DNA from: Verrucomicrobiota bacterium JB024
GTDB lineage: Bacteria; Verrucomicrobiota; Verrucomicrobiia; Opitutales; Cerasicoccaceae
DNA: 58,288 nt
Assembly: GCA_030673825.1 (NCBI GenBank)
Contig: JAUTCS010000053.1
Coordinates: forward strand, 1 to 58,288
Direction of reading: 5' to 3'
Shown here: one piece after another, positions 8,301 through 17,069 of the stretch
Layout of the letters: the number at the start of each line of letters is the position of its first letter
Position numbering within the stretch: the first letter of the stretch is position 1
Position numbers and translations under genes: made by a program
Notes under the pieces: generated by a model
Seen by the model: the letters and a program-made list of their open reading frames with translations, nothing else
What the model was told of the DNA's origin: nothing
Database searches by the model: none

Positions 8301-9302
8301 TCAGATCACGCTGAGGGGAGATGGCAGCGCCAGGCGCTCCTCCCACTTCAGTATCTCGGACTGTATGCCGCCATAGGTCAGCCCCTCGATGTCGGGCTCG
8401 TTTTTCACCGATACACGACAACGACTTGTCCCGATCAGTCCACTTCCCTTCAGGTACTCTTTTATCCCCGCCGGATAGCGAACCCCGATCAGCATGTTCA
8501 ATCGTGTAAGAAAGCCCGAAAGCTCTTCGGCGAGCTGAGGGGAGTCTTCAAAGTGATGGCAGAGCCACGCATATAGATGGGGCACGTAATTGGCCCCCAC
8601 ACCGCTGTAGCCATAGGCACCGTCGCGAAGGCTTCCCAGTAGCGTCCCGGTATGGGCATTATACAATCGGAAATGGCTCCCGGCGAGACTCTCAAGCTTG
8701 GCGCGAATCTGCACCGAGCTACAGCAAGTATCTTTCAGGAAATAAAAACGCCCCGTCTTTCGCGCCCATGAGAGCACTTCCGGGTTCACGATGCGCTTAT
8801 AGGGGTCCGGGCATTCGTACAGGCCAAGATGAAGCTGGGGATCCAGACGCGTCAGCAGTGCCTCGCCGTTTTGCATCAGCGCATCATCGGATTCGTCCGC
8901 GTTCGCAAGCTGATTGGTCAGCACCACGACTGCGGCCAGATCCGCATCCACGAGCTCACGAATGGTGTCTACATACTGGCGGAGCGAGGCGCTGCCGGAA
9001 AGTTCCCCTCTGCCGGGCGCAACCGAGGCGACAACAGGCACCCGCCCAGCGACGCGACGCTGCACAAAACGGATGAGCTTCATCTGCTCTTCCAGAGACA
9101 GATCGTACATCTCGCTCGACAAGCAATTGGCAAACAAGCCACTGCACCCTCCGGCCAAATACCACTCGACAAGCCTCTCGCATGAATCCTCGTCAACGCC
9201 TCCATCGGCATTAAAAGGAGTCAGCATGACTGGCCATACGCCATACGGCAAAAACACGTCATCCTCAACGGGCAGACGAGGTTCACTCAAAGGATTTATC
9301 AT
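8301..9302 (-). CDS. DapA/NanA-family (class I) aldolase-like protein
   Basis: A 333-residue (beta/alpha)8 protein of the dihydrodipicolinate synthase/N-acetylneuraminate lyase superfamily, whose members form a Schiff base with a 2-oxo acid. Recognisable features are GVWPVMLTPFNADGGVD at the N-terminus, the tyrosine in HLGLYECPDPYK and the Schiff-base lysine in YFLKDTC. The usual GTTGE phosphate/carboxylate loop is replaced by GGCSGLFANCLSSEM, so lysine biosynthesis is improbable and the substrate is likely another sugar-derived keto acid. The ATG at 9302 was chosen because the upstream 28 codons lie in an AT-rich promoter-like gap. It converges on the XylR-type regulator with only 6 bases between the stops. 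The nearby sialidase-like and sialate-esterase-like genes make a sialic-acid-type lyase thinkable, but this cannot be settled from the sequence. Confidence 0.8.
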   Translation of the reverse strand: MINPLSEPRLPVEDDVFLPYGVWPVMLTPFNADGGVDEDSCERLVEWYLAGGCSGLFANCLSSEMYDLSLEEQMKLIRFVQRRVAGRVPVVASVAPGRGELSGSASLRQYVDTIRELVDADLAAVVVLTNQLANADESDDALMQNGEALLTRLDPQLHLGLYECPDPYKRIVNPEVLSWARKTGRFYFLKDTCCSSVQIRAKLESLAGSHFRLYNAHTGTLLGSLRDGAYGYSGVGANYVPHLYAWLCHHFEDSPQLAEELSGFLTRLNMLIGVRYPAGIKEYLKGSGLIGTSRCRVSVKNEPDIEGLTYGGIQSEILKWEERLALPSPLSVI

Positions 9303-9340
9303 GAACCTAAGCTTATATATTTCCGTCCGTATTGTCTTTT

Positions 9341-9382
9341 CCAGTATCGACTTAAAATATACGGTTTTTGCCCAAATACTGG
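9341..9382. promoter_or_regulatory. Inverted repeat upstream of the DapA-like gene
   Basis: CCAGTAT (9341-9347) and ATACTGG (9376-9382) are perfect inverted copies separated by 28 bases in the divergent gap between the DapA-like gene and the prepilin-like gene. They could be paired half-sites for a regulator. A chance occurrence is quite possible. Confidence 0.3.
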
Positions 9383-9466
9383 ACAAGGCAGTCGAGTTTC
9401 CGGATACTATTGATCAACGTTGAGCGCGACCGACAATCGCCCAGATGCGTTACCTTCGCCTCCATC

Positions 9467-10141
9467 ATGCAAGCATCCCCCGTGAAATTTTCCTCTCATT
9501 ATACCCCCGGCCGGAACCCTGGCTTCTCTCTTGTCGAGCTGCTTACTGTTATCGCTGTCATCGCTATCTTAAGCACATTGATTATAGGCGGTCTGGGCCA
9601 TCTTCGTGTCAGTTCAAACAAAACGAGCGGCACAGCTACCATGCGTTCGATCAACATGGCGCTACAGCTCTACACCCAGGATCATAAGGCGATGCCCGGG
9701 CCAACGTGGACGCTGCAGAACGGCATATACAACCGATCGGTAAGTCTCGTGAACTATCTGGCTGCCTATCTGGGAGAGCCCAAGGAGCCTACGCTGGAGA
9801 TCGTCAAGACCTATGTCCCCGCTCCCTTCCTCGATTACATCGAACAGGAAGGACATGAGACCACTATCGTCTACGACGCGAATAACGACAGGGTCGTCAC
9901 TGGTGCGAGCGGTCGCGAACAATCGATCTGGGCTCACATCGGGGATGTGCAAGACCAGCCGGACGGTGAGCCCCCGATGACGCCTCTCAATATTTACGCC
10001 CTTCAAAGCGAACTCGCCCCTGAGGAGTTCTGGCTCTTAAGAACCAGCTTCAACGTGCGTGGGCATCCCGACGCGGAAGACATCTACGGAGGAGGGCGTG
10101 TGACGCTCTACCTAGATGGGCATATCGAAATAAACGAGTAG
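9467..10141 (+). CDS. Type II/IV prepilin-like (pseudopilin) protein
   Basis: A 224-residue protein with a class III signal peptide: a basic leader ending GRNPG, then F-S-L-V-E-L-L and a hydrophobic helix (TVIAVIAILSTLIIGGL). This is the prepilin peptidase site with the glutamate at +5. The rest is a soluble head that includes AMPGPTW and a C-terminal GGGRVTLYLDGHIEI, a pattern common in the many 'prepilin-type N-terminal cleavage/methylation' proteins of Verrucomicrobiota and Planctomycetota, some of which end in a similar H-x-G/D-G-H segment. The start at 9467 follows that family; the frame is open further upstream without homology. It stands alone here with no secretion genes, and its role is unknown. 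Confidence 0.8.
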   Translation: MQASPVKFSSHYTPGRNPGFSLVELLTVIAVIAILSTLIIGGLGHLRVSSNKTSGTATMRSINMALQLYTQDHKAMPGPTWTLQNGIYNRSVSLVNYLAAYLGEPKEPTLEIVKTYVPAPFLDYIEQEGHETTIVYDANNDRVVTGASGREQSIWAHIGDVQDQPDGEPPMTPLNIYALQSELAPEEFWLLRTSFNVRGHPDAEDIYGGGRVTLYLDGHIEINE

Positions 10142-10334
10142 ATGACGGCAGTCCGTCGGGATGGCCGTCGCCATTCTCACTCCGGAGAGCGATCCCTCTG
10201 TCCCTGCGTTAGACATTACTTTGTCGGGCACACCGCAGGCCGGACCTCGATGCCATTCGCTTGCACTCCGCAACAAGCCTGATCCCCCATTCGCAGCGAG
10301 TGCGCATGCCTCCATGATTCCTATGGTCGGACAC

Positions 10335-10382
10335 AAAAAAGCCCGCCCGCGCAATGCGTAACCGCAATGCATCGGGCAGGCT
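10335..10382 (-). terminator. Intrinsic terminator of the sialidase-like gene
   Basis: Read on the minus strand, AGCCTGCCCG (10382-10373) pairs with CGGGCGGGCT (10349-10340), a 10-bp stem with one G-U pair, followed directly by a run of T. It begins 22 bases after the stop of the sialidase-like gene. An alternative outer stem (10398-10405 with 10340-10347) also exists. Confidence 0.75.
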
Positions 10383-10404
10383 GATGGGAAAGGGTTAGGC
10401 GGGC

Positions 10405-11790
10405 TTAATCGAGCAAGTCGGCGAGGGCGACGCGCGAGCACCAGATGTCCTCTTTGCCGGAGGAGTACATAACGTACAGGTAGTCACCGACAATCAAGGC
10501 ATCGGGATATTGCGGACCGCCACCTCGCGCGCGCACCTGCTCAGGCGGTACCCGCCACTGATGTTCACCGGATTTGATGACAAAGGTCTGGTCAAAGAAA
10601 TAACCGTCCGGGCTGACCGCGATGTCCAGAATGTCGCGTTTGTAGTGACGCGGATTGGACGGGTTGTCAAAGGCCGTGGCGCAATGGTTACCGATCAGCA
10701 GGATCGACCCATCCGGAGCAGTCAGGGCCATGTCCAGCGAAGGGGAATCCGGAATGTCCGTCGGTAAAGCCGTGGACCAGGTTTTACCGTCGTCGAGCGA
10801 GTAGCTCATGTACTTGCGATGGGAGAAGCGGTCATCGCGCAAGATTGAAACCATGACCCCATCGGTCGTTTTGTAGTTAGCCGGCTCAACCAGGCGAGCG
10901 GTGTCGATGGGCTTGGGCATCGGCCCGTGGAAGCGCGCCCGGTCCGCCCGCTCGTCGCGGATAGCGTCAGCAACTTTATCGTAAGCCTCGTTCTGCCCAT
11001 AGGGTGTGAAGTCATAGGCCAGCCCTTTCATTCCGTTTGCACGACTTGAGAGCGCAAAAACGGGCCCCAGAGTGCCATCTGGCGATACCTTGCGGCAGAG
11101 ATAACCGTAGCGCTCTCGCACACGAAAGTAGTGATCTTTGTCGCGGAAAAGTTGGGTGTTGGATTTGTCGGCGTTCTCCCAGCCGGTGAACTCGAAAATC
11201 TGAGCGGTCGCGTAGAGTTCGTCATCCACGACAAACCAGTCGCCGGCCACAGAATAAAAACCGAAACCGTTTTCCCACTCCTTGATCTCATCCGGCTGGG
11301 GAAAGAGCTCCTCCCAGTGCGTCCAGTTCACTCCGTCCTCGGACGAGGCGTAGAGCACACGCTGGCCTGCTGCGTCCTCGCCTTTGGAGTGATTACTCCA
11401 TGAGCCATAAAACTTTCCGTTCGCATGAAAAAGGTGGGCGTGGTGATTGTAGCCGCCGGCATCCACCGCATCGCTAAAAATCAGCGCATGCTCGGCATTA
11501 TCGAGCGAATGATAGCCGCCGCCAATCCCTGACTCCGACGGAAAACCGGGGCCCCACATGTTAACCACTGGGCTATTCTGCGAATTAACTTCATTGCCAA
11601 TCTCAAAGCCATAAAAGGCGGCGTCCTCCACCGGTAAAAGATTGTCCGTATCGGTCTCCGTAGAGACCGGAGCGCCGAAGTCAGCCTGCGAGCTCGTTTG
11701 CGTACAGCCAAGCACAGGCAGCAGGGCACAGATCAGGTTTGCGCAAATAAAATGGGGGAAGGTTGCCATAGGGGTTACGTAAGATTGCAT
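10405..11790 (-). CDS. Sialidase-superfamily (Asp-box propeller) lipoprotein
   Basis: About 461 residues. The N-terminus is a hydrophobic signal ending in the lipobox V-L-G-C, so the mature protein would start at a lipidated cysteine followed by TQTSS. Two Asp-box repeats of the sialidase fold are visible (SSEDGVNWTHWEELFP and SLDDGKTWS), together with NHHAHLFHANGKFYGSWSN, a pattern seen in predicted exo-sialidases of this phylum. The catalytic FRIP motif and arginine triad are not obvious, so hydrolysis of sialic acid is unproven and another glycan may be the substrate. The ATG at 11790 or the one at 11769 could be the start; both keep the signal intact. It is divergent from the esterase-like gene at 12049, and the two probably act on the same glycan outside the cytoplasm. 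Confidence 0.7.
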   Translation of the reverse strand: MQSYVTPMATFPHFICANLICALLPVLGCTQTSSQADFGAPVSTETDTDNLLPVEDAAFYGFEIGNEVNSQNSPVVNMWGPGFPSESGIGGGYHSLDNAEHALIFSDAVDAGGYNHHAHLFHANGKFYGSWSNHSKGEDAAGQRVLYASSEDGVNWTHWEELFPQPDEIKEWENGFGFYSVAGDWFVVDDELYATAQIFEFTGWENADKSNTQLFRDKDHYFRVRERYGYLCRKVSPDGTLGPVFALSSRANGMKGLAYDFTPYGQNEAYDKVADAIRDERADRARFHGPMPKPIDTARLVEPANYKTTDGVMVSILRDDRFSHRKYMSYSLDDGKTWSTALPTDIPDSPSLDMALTAPDGSILLIGNHCATAFDNPSNPRHYKRDILDIAVSPDGYFFDQTFVIKSGEHQWRVPPEQVRARGGGPQYPDALIVGDYLYVMYSSGKEDIWCSRVALADLLD

Positions 11791-12048
11791 GGATTGATCA
11801 TCGGAATGAAAGAGAAATCTAGCATTAATCACGCACCACGTCCTTACCAAATCTGACAATAAAGCTTATGTTTTCGACCAACTGAAGATTCCCCGCTTAT
11901 TAGGCGAAGATAACACCACCGCAAAGCCAGAGGAGCGCGCCGTGACCGATTCCAACACTAGAATGCCACAAAACAGCATTCCGCTTCGAGCTCGCACACG
12001 CTAGGATACAGATGTCAGCAGGCACACACCGTCTACGCTCAGCCAGAC

Positions 12049-13617
12049 ATGGTCAAATCACTTCTCCTCCTTCTCATCCTTGCGCTCGGCGACCTACACG
12101 CGGAACTCACACTGCCCAGCATTTTCTCCGGGCACATGGTACTGCAGTGTGAGCGGCCTGTACCCGTCTGGGGTAAGGCGACGCCGGGTGCACAAGTCCA
12201 CGTCCGTTTCTCGGGACAAGTGCACACAAGCATCGCCGATGCCGAGGGCAAGTGGAAAGTCCGACTCAATCCCATGCCTGTCTCTATCGAACCCGACATC
12301 ATGTGCATAACCTCTTCCAGGGATAAGCAGACTGTCCAAATTGAAGACATCCTGGTCGGGGAAGTCTGGCTGTGTTCAGGGCAGTCCAACATGCACTACA
12401 GCATGAACGGGCTTGCGACACAAAACGGCGAGCCAACACCGATCGCGGATGAAATCACCCGTGCGGATTACCCGTTGATTCGCCAAATGTCCGTTTACTC
12501 GACCCTCGCCCCGGACGAACCCCAGGACGATGTCGGGGGTAAATGGGAAGTCTGTACGCCACAAAATGCGGGCGGATTTTCCGCCACGGCATATTTTTTC
12601 GCACGGGAGCTCTTTCATGAACTGGATGTCCCGATCGGCATCATCCGTTGCTCATGGAGCGGCTCTCCCATCCAGGCTTGGACCCGTCGAGAAGTTCTCA
12701 TGAACAACCCCGTTGACCGCAAGTATATCGAAGCGAAGGATGAGGCTGAGCGAGACTTCGACGCTGAAGCCGCCCATAATCGACTCCAACAGTGGAAGCA
12801 AGAGAACGCGGGCAAAGCGCCACCGGGAAGCGTACTGCGTGAAAATGCCCCTCCCTCCAAGACAGCCCACTATCCTCAGACACTTTACAACGGCATGCTC
12901 TCTCCCATCATGCCCTACGCGATAAGGGGCGCCATTTGGTACCAGGGGGAAGCCAATGCGCAAAGGGATCAATCGCTCTCCTATCACTGGACCTTGTCGC
13001 ATATGATCGAAGACTGGAGAACACAATGGGGCCAAGGCGACTTCCCCTTTTATTTTGTCCAATTGGCAAACTTCCGCAGTCCGAGCAAACGACCTCTCGA
13101 CATGGATAGCTGGGCGAATGTTCGGGAATCCCAACTAAAAACACTGGCCATTCCTAATACCGGCATGGCCGTCGCGATCGACATCGGCGAAGAAAAAGAC
13201 GTTCACCCGCGTAATAAGATAGAGGTCGGGCGTCGTTTGGCGCTATGGCCTCTGGCGAAGGTGTACGACATCAATGTGGTCTGTTCTGGGCCGCTTTACA
13301 ATGATGCACACGTTGAAGAGGATGAGGTCTACCTTTCATTCACGGAAGTAGCCGACGGGCTCATGGTCGGGCAAAAAACGACCCCCTGGTCTCCGGTAGT
13401 AGCAAGCAACGCTCCGCTCCGCCAATTCCAAATCTGTGGCAAAGACCACAAATGGGTCTGGGCCGACGCACGCATCGTTAGCAAAGATACCGTTGTTGTC
13501 TGGAGCGATTCAGTTCCCGTGCCGGTCGCCGTTCGGTATGCCTGGTCATCAAACCCAATCGGCTGTAATTTGTACAACTCCGCCGGACTGCCAGCCAGCC
13601 CGTTTCGTACGGATTAG
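12049..13617 (+). CDS. Sialate O-acetylesterase-like SGNH hydrolase
   Basis: A 522-residue secreted protein: signal peptide MVKSLLLLLILALGDLHA, then a jelly-roll start (LPSIFSGHMVLQCERPVPVWGKA) and the SGNH esterase domain. The nucleophile motif is GEVWLCSGQSNM with S113; AIWYQGEANA and FYFVQLANF follow, and VHPRNKIEVGRR carries the conserved D/H catalytic region. Members remove acetyl groups from sialic acids, but many in this phylum act on acetylated plant or algal glycans such as xylan or pectin. The divergent sialidase-like gene lies 258 bases away with no gene between, so a shared regulatory region is likely. Function at the family level is well supported; the acetylated substrate is not. 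Confidence 0.85.
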   Translation: MVKSLLLLLILALGDLHAELTLPSIFSGHMVLQCERPVPVWGKATPGAQVHVRFSGQVHTSIADAEGKWKVRLNPMPVSIEPDIMCITSSRDKQTVQIEDILVGEVWLCSGQSNMHYSMNGLATQNGEPTPIADEITRADYPLIRQMSVYSTLAPDEPQDDVGGKWEVCTPQNAGGFSATAYFFARELFHELDVPIGIIRCSWSGSPIQAWTRREVLMNNPVDRKYIEAKDEAERDFDAEAAHNRLQQWKQENAGKAPPGSVLRENAPPSKTAHYPQTLYNGMLSPIMPYAIRGAIWYQGEANAQRDQSLSYHWTLSHMIEDWRTQWGQGDFPFYFVQLANFRSPSKRPLDMDSWANVRESQLKTLAIPNTGMAVAIDIGEEKDVHPRNKIEVGRRLALWPLAKVYDINVVCSGPLYNDAHVEEDEVYLSFTEVADGLMVGQKTTPWSPVVASNAPLRQFQICGKDHKWVWADARIVSKDTVVVWSDSVPVPVAVRYAWSSNPIGCNLYNSAGLPASPFRTD

Positions 13618-13849
13618 TCGTAAACGCTCAGCCGCCGTATATTGCTGGAGAATCGAATGTTCGTATAAGTGTGGGAGACGAATCACGGAAGAACGTTGTT
13701 CGACAATCCCGGCCTATTCGGGCAAACATACAGAATCGCTGCATTCTCCTTCATCAACCCTACGCAAAATACTGCTTTTTAGCTCAGCCGTGTATCGTTT
13801 GTGTGTTATTTTCTGGTGCCAACCAGAGCTTCTAGATTAACATCGCAAG

Positions 13850-13869
13850 TGTATCCGTTTACGTATACA
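13850..13869. promoter_or_regulatory. Operator-like palindrome in a gene-free stretch
   Basis: TGTATCCGTTTACGTATACA is symmetric at 8 of 10 positions per half. It lies in the 335-base stretch between the esterase stop (13617) and the IS remnant (13953), where I see no gene. It has the look of a LacI-type operator but has no obvious target gene, so it may be an orphan site left by deletion or IS insertion. Confidence 0.35.
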
Positions 13870-13952
13870 TGGTACTTTCTCAGCAAGAGTTGTCCCGCCA
13901 ATAGGTGTCATCCCGAGGCAGTTTTGGGCGGGTTTAGCCCGGTTGACCAAGC

Positions 13953-14405
13953 TCAGTCCCTGCCGTGGAACATGGCGTAGTGATCGAGGTTGTCGGTGAG
14001 GTTGGTGGGGGGCGGGTTCAAAGCGATCTCAGCGTTGACAGATGCAGCCGGAAGCGATCACCCCGAACTGGGCGATGCGTCCGAAGGCGTGTTCGACGCG
14101 CGAATGGATGCGGCCCATTTCCTTGTTGGCATGCCTTTTGTTCGCGCCTGAGCGGTTGGGCGGAAAGTACCCTTTTCTCATATGTTGGCGAGCATGGAGA
14201 AGCGTTTGGCAACACGGCAATGAACGGCCCGACGTAGGCGCTGTCGGCCCACTGGACGGTTTTACGGTCGCTTTCACTAAGCAACTGCTTGACGGGTCGG
14301 GAGTCGTGCACGGCGGCGTGCGTCACGGTAACGGTCTCGATAAACCTGCTGGTGGCATCCACTCTGACCTGCTTCTTGTAGCCCTAGTCGCTCTAGTTGT
14401 TTTTT
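13953..14405 (-). pseudogene. IS5-family transposase, C-terminal remnant with frameshifts and stops
   Basis: Read on the minus strand, pieces of an IS5/IS1182-type DDE transposase appear in order across all three frames. First is KNN-stop-SD-stop-GYKKQVRVDATSRFI, then TVTHAAVHDSRPVKQLL, WADSAYVGP, and after a frameshift near 14190 MRKGYFPPNR...ANKEMGRIHSRVEHAFGRIAQFG with the conserved final glutamate region. A second shift leads to LTDNLDHYAMFHGRD and a stop at 13953-13955. At least two in-frame stops and two frameshifts are visible. The N-terminal half is absent; the homology ends about 20 bases from the AraC gene, so the element was truncated there. It cannot encode a working transposase. 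I could not identify terminal inverted repeats. Confidence 0.8.
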
Positions 14406-14423
14406 AGGAGGTGGTACTTTGAG

Positions 14424-15365
14424 TCAAGTGGTGGCCAGCTTCCGGTAGTCGCCGGGCGTTTTTCCGGTCACCTGCTTAAATTTTCTTGAAAAATAGTATA
14501 AGCTACGAAAACCAAGTTCGTAGCCAATTTCTTTGATGGGCTTGTGTGAGCAGATCAACTCATGGCACGCTGCCCCGATCAACTGGCGAGACCGAAAAAC
14601 GAATGGGCTTACTCCACAGAGCCTTTTGAACTTTTTCCGATAGGCTTGCTCGCCGAGTCCGAAGGTTCCGGCGAGCGCTGCGAAATCCGGTTGTTCTCGC
14701 AAGGGGAGTTCCAATAGCTGACGTTTTGCCTGATTAGCCCATTCGGAGTCCGCGTCTGTGGTCGGGGTCCGCCATGTGGCGCACATTTCCGCGATCAGTG
14801 AGATCAGTCTGCCTGAGTCAGACAAATCGGGTTCGGGGACTTTACGCTCGGCCAAGGGGAGTGCCACGGCATAGAACTTTTTCATCCAGTATCGAATGAG
14901 TTTGTCATCACCCGAGGGGACCAGATGACGTACGGGTTCACCCGGATCCAGCAGCCCGATACCAGTCCAGGGGTCAAAAACAGGACCGGAGAACTCGATA
15001 TTAATCTCGTTCCAGCACTGACCCTCGGGTGGGGCATAGGCATGAGGCCGACCGGGGAACAGGCAGAGGAGATCACCCTTTTGGATTGGGATTTCCTGGT
15101 GGGATGCGCCGTCGAGAAAGACACCATCCCCCTTGGTGATGAAGACCAGGGAGTAGCACGGCAGGTTGCGCTTCATGCCTACTTCGACATGGCGCCACAT
15201 GCCCCAGCTTCGCTCGATTTGCGCGCATCGGCTGATATGACCCGATGAGACCGCCTGGAAGGTTTCAAAGAGCAGCCAATAGTCTCTGGAATCTCCCGCT
15301 CGTCTACCAGATTGTGTGGTAAATTTACCACCATGTTTAAAGCAGAGTGCTTTCAGTGAATCCAT
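14424..15365 (-). CDS. AraC-family transcriptional regulator (cupin sensor)
   Basis: A 313-residue regulator with an N-terminal cupin-type sensor (YSLVFITKGDGVFLDG, then IQKGDLLCLFPGRPHAYAP, a typical AraC arm and pocket). It has a C-terminal double helix-turn-helix (DFAALAGTFGLGEQAYRKKF and IKEIGYELGFRSLYYFSRKFKQVTGKTPGDYRK). Such proteins bind a sugar and activate nearby catabolic genes. It is transcribed divergently from the sulfatase at 15566 across 200 bases, so that gene is its likely target. The decayed IS5 remnant ends just past its stop codon without interrupting it. Confidence 0.9.
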   Translation of the reverse strand: MDSLKALCFKHGGKFTTQSGRRAGDSRDYWLLFETFQAVSSGHISRCAQIERSWGMWRHVEVGMKRNLPCYSLVFITKGDGVFLDGASHQEIPIQKGDLLCLFPGRPHAYAPPEGQCWNEINIEFSGPVFDPWTGIGLLDPGEPVRHLVPSGDDKLIRYWMKKFYAVALPLAERKVPEPDLSDSGRLISLIAEMCATWRTPTTDADSEWANQAKRQLLELPLREQPDFAALAGTFGLGEQAYRKKFKRLCGVSPFVFRSRQLIGAACHELICSHKPIKEIGYELGFRSLYYFSRKFKQVTGKTPGDYRKLATT

Positions 15366-15565
15366 GAATGGTCAATTCTGGTATTATCTTTCGAGCATCC
15401 GTTTGTGGCCGTCTTCGTCAATCACGGCAACGTTAAATTTTTTTCGCATTGAATCATCCTTCTATATCAGGAGCTTTTCCGGCCGCACCACTCTGTTAAC
15501 GTTTCCTCCCGTCTTCGAATAGCCTGTTACTTGTGGCATCTTTGTTGTCCTCTGAATTCATCCCG

Positions 15566-17053
15566 ATGACACTCCCCAATATCCTCATCCTTATGACTGA
15601 CCAGCAGCGCTGGGATAGTCTGGGCATCTACGGCGCACCTGAAGCAAACACGCCGAACCTCGACCGGCTGGCTAAGCAGGGAGCGCGCTTCACCCGTTGC
15701 TACTGCAATAACCCGATCTGCACACCGTCTCGTGCGAGCCTCTTGACGGGTGGGGAACTGCCCGACCATGGTGTCATGCGCCTGGAGGATGTGCTCGATG
15801 ACTCGAAGATGATGTTTCCCGAGCTGTTGCGGCATCAAGGCTACCGGACGGCTCTCTTTGGCAAGCAGCATGTGAGTAGCCGTATGGTCGAGCATCATCG
15901 CCGTCATCCGCTCGACGGATTCGAGATTTACGACTGGTGCCATGAGCCGGCCATCCATACTGACAGCCCTTACAATGCCTATGCGAGGTGGCTGCAGAAG
16001 AAAGCGCCCGCCTTTCTGGCGGAGCTTGGTCAAAGGGGGAGGGGAGTTGGACATTTTCCCAGCGCGCACCACGCGACCCGTTGGACGGCGGAGGCGACGA
16101 TGGATTTTCTGAAAGACCAGGCTGGGCAGCCGCGTCCCTTCTTCTGTATGGCCAGTGTATTCGATCCGCACGACCCATACGACGACTACCCGCTGGAGTA
16201 TGCTGAGCGTATTCCCCACGACCGCATTCGTGAGCCTGTCCCGGCGTCTGGAGATGACAAGATGCCCGCTGGGATCATTCTCGAACGGGAGTGGTGCTAT
16301 ATGAAAAAAAAGGCGAAGGATGCTAAGTCTATTCGCCAGGCCCGCTTGGGGTATCATGCTTCCATCGCCTTCATTGATGAGCAGTTTGGCCGTATTCTGG
16401 ATTGTCTTGAAACAACGGGCCAGGCGGACAACACCATCGTTATTTTTACCTCCGATCATGGGGATATGCTGGGAGACCATGGCCTGATGGCGAAGGGGGC
16501 CTTCTTCTATGAGCCCTGCACGCATGTGCCGCTGCTCATGAGGTGGCCGGCGAAGATTGCGGCCGGAACCGAGCTTGATGGACTCGTCCAGTTGAATGAC
16601 ATTGCTGCGACCTTGACGGAGGCCGCGCAGGTCCCTGCGAGTGTTCGTGAGCAATACATGCCTTCCTCTCTCAGTCTGCTGCCGTATGTCACCGTGCCCG
16701 ATGCTGGACCCGTTCGCGACACGGCTATTTGCGCTTATCGTCATACTGGCTATGGCTCAGGTCCCGATGGGGTGGGAACCTATATTCCGGTTTCGGCCAC
16801 GATGCTGCGACAGGGCGACTATAAGCTTTGCCTGTACCATGATGATGGGACGGGCGAAATCGCCGCCGAGGGACAGCTGTTCGATTTGGCAGAGGATCCC
16901 GAAGAGCGGAATGACCTTTGGGAATCACCCGCTCACCTGGCTATCAAGCAAGGTATGATCAGGCTGATTGAGAACTGGATCGATGTCCGGGAGGGCGGAC
17001 TGACTCGCTTCTCATCAGATAGCCTGCCGCGCCACTTGAGCGGTTCTGCCTGA
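15566..17053 (+). CDS. Sulfatase (formylglycine-dependent), no visible signal peptide
   Basis: A 495-residue arylsulfatase-family enzyme. From the ATG at 15566 it begins MTLPNILILMTDQQRWDS, with the family's first strand and the metal-binding D12. The formylglycine motif is C-T-P-S-R (C52). Later FTSDHGDMLGDHGLMAKG supplies the second metal-site D-H pair, and SVFDPHDPY an active-site histidine. An earlier in-frame start at 15533 adds 11 residues without homology. No signal peptide is present, so the enzyme is predicted to be cytosolic. The family hydrolyses sulfate esters of sugars or small molecules; which one is unknown. It is divergent from the AraC regulator at 14424 and convergent with the XylR-type regulator (stops 16 bases apart). 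Confidence 0.9.
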   Translation: MTLPNILILMTDQQRWDSLGIYGAPEANTPNLDRLAKQGARFTRCYCNNPICTPSRASLLTGGELPDHGVMRLEDVLDDSKMMFPELLRHQGYRTALFGKQHVSSRMVEHHRRHPLDGFEIYDWCHEPAIHTDSPYNAYARWLQKKAPAFLAELGQRGRGVGHFPSAHHATRWTAEATMDFLKDQAGQPRPFFCMASVFDPHDPYDDYPLEYAERIPHDRIREPVPASGDDKMPAGIILEREWCYMKKKAKDAKSIRQARLGYHASIAFIDEQFGRILDCLETTGQADNTIVIFTSDHGDMLGDHGLMAKGAFFYEPCTHVPLLMRWPAKIAAGTELDGLVQLNDIAATLTEAAQVPASVREQYMPSSLSLLPYVTVPDAGPVRDTAICAYRHTGYGSGPDGVGTYIPVSATMLRQGDYKLCLYHDDGTGEIAAEGQLFDLAEDPEERNDLWESPAHLAIKQGMIRLIENWIDVREGGLTRFSSDSLPRHLSGSA

Positions 17054-17069
17054 CGGTTATTCTGCCTGC

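Noticed and set aside
10161-10361. A short plus-strand frame between the prepilin gene and the sialidase-like gene
   Set aside because: It overlaps the sialidase-like gene's terminator, has no family pattern and no convincing ribosome-binding site.
15527-16744. A 405-codon open frame on the minus strand
   Set aside because: Antisense to the sulfatase with an intact formylglycine motif; no recognisable domain.
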